Positions 6,600 to 11,346 of a DNA stretch of 11,346 nucleotides are shown here, piece after piece. Under the pieces are notes generated by a model. That model saw only the letters and a program-made list of their open reading frames with translations. It did not search any database and was not told the DNA's origin. A program made the translations under genes and the position numbers. Each line of letters opens with the position of its first letter. The first letter of the stretch is position 1. Source of the stretch: Clostridia bacterium (GTDB lineage Bacteria; Bacillota_A; Clostridia; Oscillospirales; CAG-382); NCBI GenBank assembly GCA_017517985.1, contig JAFWWX010000080.1, positions 1 through 11,346 on the forward strand. The letters are read 5' to 3'.

Positions 6600-7655
6600 A
6601 TGAAAATCCTGTCAATAGAATCCTCCTGCGACGAGACCTGTGCGGCAGTAGTTGAGGACGGAAGAAAAACATTATCAAGTGTGGTTGCATCACAAATTGA
6701 AACTCACGCCCTCTACGGAGGAGTTGTTCCGGAGATTGCCTCCCGAGCCCATTCCGAGGCTATCTATGGTGTTTGTGAAAAAGCACTGTCTGATGCAAAT
6801 CTAACAATGTCAGATATAGTTGCGGTTGCAGTTACAAACTGCCCAGGTCTTATAGGTGCGCTTCTTGTGGGAGTGAACTTTGCAAAAAGTCTTGCCTATG
6901 CTTATAAAAAGCCACTTATTCCTGTACATCATATCAAAGCACATATTTCTGCCATATACACTGTTTACAACGGAACTGACGGCAAAGAAAAGCTTGAGCC
7001 CCCATTTGCGGCACTTGTTGCCTCCGGCGGTCACACATCTCTTATTGCCGTTGATTCCTATACTGATTTCAGAATACTCGGTGCTACCCGTGACGACGCT
7101 GCAGGTGAATGCTTTGATAAAGTTGCAAGACTTCTGGGTTTCCCCTATCCCGGCGGTGCAAAAATGGACGCAGCCGCATACGAGGGTAACCCAAAGGCAT
7201 ACAAGTTTTCAGATGCACATGTTAAGGATTCTCCTCTTGATTTTTCCTTCTCAGGACTTAAGACAAGTGCTGTGAATGTACTTCACAATGCCGAACAAAA
7301 GGGAGAGGAAATAAATAAGGAAGATTTTGCAAGCTCCTTTACCAATGCTGTTGTTCACGCGATAAGTTCAAGAATAAAACTACTTTTTGAAAGTGACAGC
7401 TTTGTATCAAAAAAGCTTGTTATTGCAGGTGGTGTTGCTGCAAACTCACATCTTCGCACAGAACTTGAATCACTTTGCAAGAAATATTCCGTTTCGCTGT
7501 ATCTACCTCCAAAGAATCTTTGCGGTGACAACGGAGTTATGACCGGTGCTCAGGCTTTTTATGAGTATATGGCTGTTTCCGAATCTGAAAGAAGCACCGT
7601 GTTTTCAAACCTTGCCCTTAACGCATACGCAACAAAGGATTGCGACAAAAAATAA
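6600..7655 (+). CDS. tsaD: tRNA N6-adenosine threonylcarbamoyltransferase TsaD
   Basis: TsaD (formerly Gcp) moves the threonylcarbamoyl group from threonylcarbamoyl-AMP to A37 of ANN-decoding tRNAs, making t6A, working with TsaB and TsaE. The 351-residue length is normal. Visible landmarks are the N-terminal SIESSCDETCAAVV (5-18), GGVVPEIASRAH (40-51), the metal site H111 and H115 in HHIKAH, ASGGHTSLI (141-149), the ATP loop GGVAANSHLR (277-286) and CGDNGVMTGAQA (308-319), whose Asp310 is the usual third metal ligand. AAAAGGAA lies 5 bases before the ATG. It is 46 bases after rimI and 50 before rex. TsaB and TsaE are essential partners in known bacterial systems, yet neither gene is in this window. 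Confidence 0.97.
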   Translation: MKILSIESSCDETCAAVVEDGRKTLSSVVASQIETHALYGGVVPEIASRAHSEAIYGVCEKALSDANLTMSDIVAVAVTNCPGLIGALLVGVNFAKSLAYAYKKPLIPVHHIKAHISAIYTVYNGTDGKEKLEPPFAALVASGGHTSLIAVDSYTDFRILGATRDDAAGECFDKVARLLGFPYPGGAKMDAAAYEGNPKAYKFSDAHVKDSPLDFSFSGLKTSAVNVLHNAEQKGEEINKEDFASSFTNAVVHAISSRIKLLFESDSFVSKKLVIAGGVAANSHLRTELESLCKKYSVSLYLPPKNLCGDNGVMTGAQAFYEYMAVSESERSTVFSNLALNAYATKDCDKK

Positions 7656-7705
7656 AACTGTAGCCGTAATACATATGAGGCTCAGAAGTACTGAAAGGCA
7701 ATAAA

Positions 7706-8371
7706 ATGAATAAAGAACAGAAAAACGAAAAACAGATTTCCAGTGCGGTAATAAGAAGACTTCCCAGATACTTCAGGTATCTGCGTGAGCTTATACGCAA
7801 CAACATTATGAGAATATCCTCAAAGGACCTTGCCGAAAAAATGAATGTTACTGCGTCCCTTATCCGTCAGGACCTTAACTGCTTTGGCGGCTTTGGTCAA
7901 CAGGGTTACGGCTATAATGTTAAATATCTTTATAACGAAATATCCAACATTCTCGGTGTTGACAAAAATTACAGTGCAATTATTATCGGTATGGGGAATC
8001 TTGGTCGTGCCCTTGCAAACAATCCCCTCTTTGAAAAGAGAAATGTGAAAATAAAGGGGCTGTTTGATGTCTCCAACTCTGTTATCGGCTCAAAAATTGC
8101 AAACATTACGGTTATGGGTATGAACGATGTTTCCGCTTTCTGCCGTGAAAATAAAATTGATATTGCTGTACTTACACTCCCCAAACAAGAGGCGCCTTCA
8201 GTGGCAGAGCTTCTTGCAAAAGCCGGTATCAGAGGCTTCTGGAATTTCTCCAATATGGAGCTTTCACTTCCTGAATATAATGTAAAAATCGAAAACATAC
8301 ATCTTGGTGATACCCTTATGACCCTTTGTTATGAGCTTGCAAAGGAAGATAACGAAAAAGACCCTCAGTAA
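7706..8371 (+). CDS. rex: Redox-sensing transcriptional repressor Rex
   Basis: Rex is a dimeric repressor that reads the NADH/NAD+ ratio and controls fermentation and respiration genes. The N-terminal winged helix (about 11-70) carries the typical AVIRRLPRYFRYLREL, ISSKDLAEKMNVTASLIRQDL and FGGFGQQGYGYNV. The Rossmann domain follows, with GMGNLG (95-100) for NAD(H) and D121 at the end of the second strand (GLFDVS). GFWNFSNMEL (177-186) is the family hallmark near the nicotinamide, where many members have WNFAP. The last helix contains CYELA. At 221 residues the length is normal. No Rex operator of the TTGTTAAN4TTAACAA kind was found upstream in the window, so autoregulation is not shown. Probably the last gene of the comEB operon; the hairpin at 8380-8409 follows its stop. 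Confidence 0.97.
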   Translation: MNKEQKNEKQISSAVIRRLPRYFRYLRELIRNNIMRISSKDLAEKMNVTASLIRQDLNCFGGFGQQGYGYNVKYLYNEISNILGVDKNYSAIIIGMGNLGRALANNPLFEKRNVKIKGLFDVSNSVIGSKIANITVMGMNDVSAFCRENKIDIAVLTLPKQEAPSVAELLAKAGIRGFWNFSNMELSLPEYNVKIENIHLGDTLMTLCYELAKEDNEKDPQ

Positions 8372-8409
8372 TAAAAAATGTGACTGTAAAACCTCACTTT
8401 TACAGTCAC
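8372..8409 (-). terminator. Terminator between convergent rex and the Cys-rich gene
   Basis: GTGACTGTAAAA (8380-8391) pairs perfectly over 12 bp with 8398-8409 around a 6-base loop. On the minus strand it is followed by TTTTTTAT, so it clearly ends the gene at 8465. Towards the plus strand no T tract follows, although the stem may still slow transcription from rex. Confidence 0.88.
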
Positions 8410-8464
8410 TTATGTATTGATTCAAAATAATTCGTATCTTTATACTGATAGAGTAGAACCTACA

Positions 8465-9166
8465 TCATTTTATATCCTTCCAACTATCACCTGTCAGAAA
8501 TGTAATAGCTCTTTCGACAGCATCCTTTGAATCCCCCCAGGGCTCTTCGTCATAGCGGTAATCAAACTTCTTGCAGAACCAAGATACATCACCGCAGAGC
8601 TTTTCATAGTACTTCATCTGAAGCTCATTTATATCCTGAAGAAAATCGGAATAAAGCTTTTTGGGAAGATGTTTTTGTGCAACCCTCAAGTAAGTTCTGT
8701 AGTGGTCAAGGCAGATATATGGCTGTTCACGAAGATATTGTCTGAATTGCTTTTCGTGTTCCCAGAGATAGGCTGCTGTTACAAACATTTTTGAAATTTT
8801 ATCATCTACCCTTTTGCACACATAACAGCTGTCCTCCAGCTTATCAATAAAATCTGCAGCCTTTGTGCCTGGGGCTTTGTTAATAATGGAAGGCTTCGCT
8901 TTTATTCTATCACCGATTGTATCAAGGTGACTTTCAAGCATAAGTCCCATTCCAAGACGGTTTTTCATAGTAAACATCTTTGCGAAATGACGGGAACAAA
9001 ATCCCAGCTTATTGGTTTCTATTCGTATGTCAGGCTCCATCATTGATGCACCGAGAATAAGCTCAAGCTCTGCATTTTCAAGGTCACGCATAAGTGTACA
9101 GAAAGGACATCCGTCCTTTTTTTCAAATGCCATATTGACAGGTATAGTATATATTTTCTCGTCCAT
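8465..9166 (-). CDS. Cys-rich protein, probable DUF6062 family
   Basis: This 233-residue protein resembles the clostridial DUF6062 group, whose role is unknown. It has two similar halves by metal-binding pattern: CPFC (20-23) with GFCSRHF (56-61), then CYVC (114-117) with ICLDHYRTY (151-159). Each half could bind one zinc or an iron-sulfur cluster through Cys3His, suggesting an internal duplication. The rest is mainly helical and charged, with no signal or membrane segment. ATG at 9166 is the only reasonable start, because an in-frame TAA occurs 15 bases before it. The nearest good ribosome site, AAAGGAG, is 25 bases upstream, with a hairpin in between. It has its own promoter and terminator, facing away from ogg and towards rex. 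A redox or metal-linked regulatory role is only inference, and the family name is from memory of its pattern. Confidence 0.85.
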   Translation of the reverse strand: MDEKIYTIPVNMAFEKKDGCPFCTLMRDLENAELELILGASMMEPDIRIETNKLGFCSRHFAKMFTMKNRLGMGLMLESHLDTIGDRIKAKPSIINKAPGTKAADFIDKLEDSCYVCKRVDDKISKMFVTAAYLWEHEKQFRQYLREQPYICLDHYRTYLRVAQKHLPKKLYSDFLQDINELQMKYYEKLCGDVSWFCKKFDYRYDEEPWGDSKDAVERAITFLTGDSWKDIK

Positions 9167-9177
9167 ATTTTCAGTAT

Positions 9178-9210
9178 GCGGTTATACCGCACTCCTTTCC
9201 TTCAGGGAGT
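9178..9210 (-). promoter_or_regulatory. Structured ribosome site of the Cys-rich gene
   Basis: On the minus strand the Shine-Dalgarno AAAGGAG (9192-9198) can pair through GGAGT (9191-9195) with ACTCC (9206-9210). Directly after it GCGGT (9178-9182) and ACCGC (9186-9190) form a second hairpin. The site is 25 bases from the ATG, or about 12 if the second hairpin is folded. Confidence 0.5.
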
Positions 9211-9222
9211 TTAATAATTACT

Positions 9223-9250
9223 ATTATATCATATATTTTTCAAATATCAA
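9223..9250 (-). promoter_or_regulatory. Sigma-A promoter of the Cys-rich gene
   Basis: On the minus strand TTGATA (9245-9250) and TATAAT (9223-9228) are 16 bases apart, with TGA before the -10 giving an extended -10. Transcription would begin near 9216, just ahead of the two leader hairpins. Confidence 0.7.
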
Positions 9251-9289
9251 GAACAATATATAAATATTTCCGAAAGGTAACCATTTTAA

Positions 9290-10147
9290 ATGGATAACAT
9301 AATTTTTGAAGAAAACCTCACACGCCTTTGTTCTCAGAAAAATTTTATTCCTGAGCAGATTTTTGACTGTGGTCAGTGCTTCAGGTTCAATAAAAATGAA
9401 AATGGCAGATACTTTGGTGTTGCAGGAAAAAAATACATTGAAATTGAAAAAGTCGGTGACGATATTCTTCTCCATAACTGTTCGGAAAATGATTTTAACC
9501 ATATCTTCCGTGACTTTTTTGACATTGACTTTGACTACTCGAAAATTTTATCTGACTTCCCCGATGACGAAATTTTGAAAAAAGCCTCCGGCTTTGGCAG
9601 TGGAATAAGAATACTTCATCAGGATAACTGGGAAGCTCTTTGCTCCTTTATAATCAGTCAGAACAACAATATTCCGAGAATAAAGGGAATAATACATAAT
9701 CTTTGTGAAAAGTACGGCGAACCTGTATTCACAGACAGTTATGGAATAACCCATTACTCCTTCCCGGATGCAAAGACTATTGCAGATGCCGGTGAGAAAG
9801 CCATGTTTGACTTGAAAACAGGCTTTCGTTCAAAGTACATATACGATGCAGCATACAAGGTTGCAAGCGGTAAAATAGATCTTAATGTGCCATACCGTAT
9901 GAGCTATACAGACGGTGCAAAGTATCTTCAGCAGATAAAAGGTGTGGGACTTAAGGTTGCCTCCTGTGTTCTTCTTTTCTCCTACAGAAAATACGATGCC
10001 TTCCCGGTGGATGTGTGGGTAAAACGGATCCTTGAAAAATACTATGGCGGGAAAGCTGATGCTGAATATTTCGGCAAATACGCAGGTCTTTGTCAACAGT
10101 ATCTTTTCTACTTTGAGCGATGCGAGAATAATGTTTTTCTGAACTGA
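9290..10147 (+). CDS. ogg: 8-oxoguanine DNA glycosylase/AP lyase (Ogg1-type)
   Basis: This 285-residue enzyme excises 8-oxoguanine opposite cytosine and can nick the abasic site, starting base excision repair. The N-terminal domain has FDCGQCFRFN (25-34), close to the CxQxFRW signature of Ogg1. The helical domain has NWEALCSFIISQNNNIPRI (113-131). The helix-hairpin-helix LQQIKGVGLKVASC (213-226) holds the catalytic lysine K222, and FPVDVWVKRIL (238-248) holds the catalytic aspartate D241. These are as in human OGG1 and Clostridium acetobutylicum Ogg. The C-terminus is short, as in bacterial members, and ends in a Cys-containing YFERCEN. AAAGG lies about 12 bases before the ATG. It is 38 bases before the next gene with no terminator between, so the two are probably co-transcribed. 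Confidence 0.94.
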   Translation: MDNIIFEENLTRLCSQKNFIPEQIFDCGQCFRFNKNENGRYFGVAGKKYIEIEKVGDDILLHNCSENDFNHIFRDFFDIDFDYSKILSDFPDDEILKKASGFGSGIRILHQDNWEALCSFIISQNNNIPRIKGIIHNLCEKYGEPVFTDSYGITHYSFPDAKTIADAGEKAMFDLKTGFRSKYIYDAAYKVASGKIDLNVPYRMSYTDGAKYLQQIKGVGLKVASCVLLFSYRKYDAFPVDVWVKRILEKYYGGKADAEYFGKYAGLCQQYLFYFERCENNVFLN

Positions 10148-10185
10148 TATTTATACTTGATGATACACTTTGAAAGGAAATAACT

Positions 10186-10827
10186 ATGTTTACACAGAAC
10201 AAAATAACAGTTGCAGCAAGATGCTGTGAGTGCTGTGCGGAAATTGAAACGGAAATTTCTGTTTTTAATCTTTCAGGCGGAAAAATTAAAGCTGTCTGCC
10301 CTAATTGCGGAAAAAGCACGCTTGAAATTACACTCTCCCAGGACGGTAAAGTAAGGCTGTCAGTACCATGTGTTGCCTGCCCCCACCCTCATCCTTTTAC
10401 GCTTTCGGCTGAAACTATGTTTACAAAGGAGCTTTTCATTCTTCAATGCTCCTTTACAAAGTTTGACATATGCTTTATGGGTAACAAAAACAAAGTAACT
10501 GAAGCACTTATAAAGAACGGAAAAGAGCTTCAGGCAATGATGGATGAAGCATCACAATATGCCGATGACGACCTTGACCGTGAGGGGCTTGAACAGATGA
10601 AGATTATACTCACCTTTATTGACGAATGTGCAAAAAAGGGAGATATACTTTGTCCTTGCCGTAATAACAAAACAGCACCGGGAGTTGAGCTTACAATGAA
10701 CGATGATTCAGTAACACTTACCTGCCGTGAATGTGGAAGAAATATCACTATCGGAATTTATGATACCGGATTTTTTGAAACTCTTCTTGACCTTGGTAAA
10801 ATACCTCTTGAAGATAATGATGATTGA
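10186..10827 (+). CDS. Cytosolic protein with several zinc-ribbon motifs, unknown function
   Basis: I do not recognise this 213-residue protein. It is dominated by Cys pairs: CCECC (13-17) with CPNC (38-41) make a first zinc ribbon; CVACPHPHP (62-70) with Cys at 88 and 96 could make a second site; and CPC (156-158) with CREC (180-183) make a third. Between the second and third sites is a helical, acidic stretch (about 102-150) ending LTFIDECAKKG. The C-terminal tail is acidic (LEDNDD). There is no signal peptide or membrane segment. AAAGGAAA precedes the ATG at a normal distance. It follows ogg by 38 bases and is closed by the terminator at 10846-10872, so it is probably the second gene of a two-gene transcript. 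Link to DNA repair is only by position. Metal binding is likely; nucleic-acid binding is possible. Confidence 0.85.
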   Translation: MFTQNKITVAARCCECCAEIETEISVFNLSGGKIKAVCPNCGKSTLEITLSQDGKVRLSVPCVACPHPHPFTLSAETMFTKELFILQCSFTKFDICFMGNKNKVTEALIKNGKELQAMMDEASQYADDDLDREGLEQMKIILTFIDECAKKGDILCPCRNNKTAPGVELTMNDDSVTLTCRECGRNITIGIYDTGFFETLLDLGKIPLEDNDD

Positions 10828-10845
10828 AACTAAAAAGCAATTTTT

Positions 10846-10872
10846 GCCGCATTTACCTGCGGCTTTTTCTTT
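10846..10872 (+). terminator. Terminator of the ogg transcript
   Basis: GCCGCA (10846-10851) pairs with TGCGGC (10858-10863) around 6 bases and is followed by TTTTTCTTTT. It begins 18 bases after the stop of the zinc-ribbon gene. Confidence 0.9.
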
Positions 10873-10922
10873 TATTATAAATTATAACCTGATTATTTTC
10901 CTGCAAAGTATGACAGTCTCTG

Positions 10923-10950
10923 ACACATATTTTTTGCACTGCATATTATA
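10923..10950 (+). promoter_or_regulatory. Candidate promoter of the small membrane peptide, possibly SigK-like
   Basis: CATATTATA (10942-10950) fits the SigK -10 pattern CATAnnnTA, with ACAC (10923-10926) 15 bases before it. The same stretch also reads as a weak sigma-A promoter, CTGACA (10920-10925), 18 bases, TATTAT (10944-10949). Which one is used cannot be told. Confidence 0.35.
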
Positions 10951-10955
10951 TAGCA

Positions 10956-10974
10956 GAGTGTCCGAAAGGCACTC
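10956..10974 (+). other. GAAA-tetraloop hairpin in the leader of the small peptide
   Basis: GAGTG (10956-10960) pairs with CACTC (10970-10974), and inside it CC pairs with GG around a GAAA tetraloop, with one bulged T. It lies 10 bases upstream of the GGAGG ribosome site and may stabilise the mRNA or affect translation. Confidence 0.45.
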
Positions 10975-10997
10975 AATAAAACTCGGAGGAAACTACT

Positions 10998-11093
10998 ATG
11001 TGTAACTGCTTTGCAAACGCCTTTTCCAATGACGGCATCTGGCTCATCATCCTCATCGCTCTTCTTTTCCTTTGCTGCTTCTGCAACGGCTGA
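10998..11093 (+). CDS. 31-residue Cys-rich single-pass membrane peptide
   Basis: The peptide begins MCNCFANAF, has a polar SNDG stretch, then a hydrophobic segment at about 14-29 (IWLIILIALLFL) and ends CCFCNG. Five of 31 residues are Cys (2, 4, 26, 27, 29), at both ends of one membrane helix. Support for a real gene is strong for this size: GGAGG (10985-10989) lies 8 bases before the ATG, a structured leader and promoter-like sequence precede it, and a good terminator follows. Short peptides of this style occur in Clostridia, and the layout recalls the tiny YjcZ-like sporulation membrane peptides of Bacillus, but I cannot show homology. Cys may bind metal, lipid or a partner. Function unknown; a spore link rests only on the SigK-like box. 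Confidence 0.75.
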   Translation: MCNCFANAFSNDGIWLIILIALLFLCCFCNG

Positions 11094-11144
11094 CATTTAA
11101 TTTGTCGCGGAAAAGACTAAAAACAATTCATAAATAAATCAAAG

Positions 11145-11173
11145 TCCGGGAAAGCTCTGCTTTTCCGGATTTT
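11145..11173 (+). terminator. Terminator of the small membrane peptide gene
   Basis: An 11-bp stem with one G-T wobble (11145-11155 with 11159-11169) and a TCT loop is followed by TTTTGCTTTG. It starts 51 bases after the peptide stop codon. Confidence 0.85.
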
Positions 11174-11177
11174 GCTT

Positions 11178-11233
11178 TGTGTCAGGTAAAATTACTGCCA
11201 TTGCATGTATAATTGTCAATGATAGGTGACACA
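11178..11233. repeat. Weak nested inverted repeat in the right-end non-coding region
   Basis: TGTGTCA (11178-11184) and TGACACA (11227-11233) are complementary, and inside them CATTG (11199-11203) matches CAATG (11217-11221). A TTGTCAA motif is at 11213-11219. Together these could be a worn transposon end, but the arms are short. Confidence 0.25.
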
Positions 11234-11261
11234 TTTTCTAAAAATAAAAACAGAGGTATTC

Positions 11262-11319
11262 TTGTCAAGGTGGAGAGGTGGAGATTTTCGCAAGAAAATA
11301 CTACCTACTACCTTGACAA
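11262..11319. repeat. Long imperfect hairpin with GCAA tetraloop
   Basis: TTGTCAAGGT (11262-11271) pairs perfectly with 11310-11319. The stem continues with a few wobbles, two mismatches and two single-base bulges to ATTTTC (11284-11289) and GAAAAT (11294-11299), closing on GCAA. The left arm contains two tandem copies of GGTGGAGA (11269-11284). No T tract follows on either strand, so it is not a plain terminator. No coding sequence is seen from 11174 to the end. Confidence 0.7.
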
Positions 11320-11346
11320 AGCACCAAATGATATAATGAGATTTGC

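Noticed and set aside
7656..7705. Rex operator before rex for autoregulation
   Set aside because: No TTGTTAAN4TTAACAA-like palindrome is present here or before comEB.
10727..11005. 92-codon plus-strand frame across the terminator
   Set aside because: It starts inside the zinc-ribbon gene, crosses the terminator at 10846 and overlaps the leader of the small peptide; low-complexity hydrophobic translation.
10893..11096. 67-codon minus-strand frame opposite the small membrane peptide
   Set aside because: Its charged Ala/Lys/Glu-rich start is simply the complement of the hydrophobic helix codons, and it has no ribosome site.
1..11346. CRISPR array, tRNA, rRNA or known riboswitch
   Set aside because: No regularly spaced repeats, cloverleaf or recognisable riboswitch core was found by eye on either strand.

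Overview
The window looks like chromosomal DNA of an anaerobic, low-GC Gram-positive bacterium of the class Clostridia, probably from the Oscillospiraceae/Ruminococcaceae side. This placement is inferred from the AT-rich sequence, strong AGGAGG-type ribosome sites, extended -10 promoters of the TGnTATAAT kind, and the gene set: a Rex redox repressor, a YwlE-type arginine phosphatase, a ComEB-type deaminase, an Ogg-type glycosylase and a Cys-rich protein resembling the clostridial DUF6062 group. No rRNA, tRNA, CRISPR array or intact transposase gene was seen.

Left part (1-2806, all minus strand): a secreted protein of unknown function with two DGR...VGW repeats; a TIM-barrel sugar phosphate isomerase/epimerase with its own promoter and a clear terminator; and a 114-residue protein of unknown function. 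A divergent control region (2807-3062) holds a perfect consensus plus-strand promoter, a weaker minus-strand promoter and a short palindrome between them. It reads into a 640-residue membrane protein with a cytoplasmic zinc ribbon, one membrane segment and a large external domain that resembles a beta-propeller.

Centre (5149-8371, plus strand): a five-gene cluster of dCMP deaminase (comEB), protein-arginine phosphatase (ywlE), rimI, tsaD and rex, with small gaps and one 4-base overlap. It joins nucleotide metabolism, protein phospho-arginine removal, N-terminal acetylation, tRNA t6A synthesis and redox sensing. The rimI-tsaD-rex order recalls the Bacillus ydi region, but the t6A partners tsaE and tsaB are not beside it here.

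Right part: a convergent minus-strand gene (8465-9166) with two CxxC/CxxH modules and a leader that can fold into two stacked hairpins around its ribosome site; then ogg and a zinc-ribbon protein as a plus-strand pair ending at a good terminator; then a 31-residue Cys-rich membrane peptide with its own structured leader and terminator. The last 200 bases are non-coding and contain an imperfect 58-base hairpin with a GCAA tetraloop and several TTGTCAA/TTGACAA motifs, possibly the edge of a mobile or regulatory element.

No clearly new multi-gene system is evident. The best leads are the structured leader at 9166-9216, the small membrane peptide at 10998-11093, the terminal hairpin, and the membrane zinc-ribbon/propeller protein.
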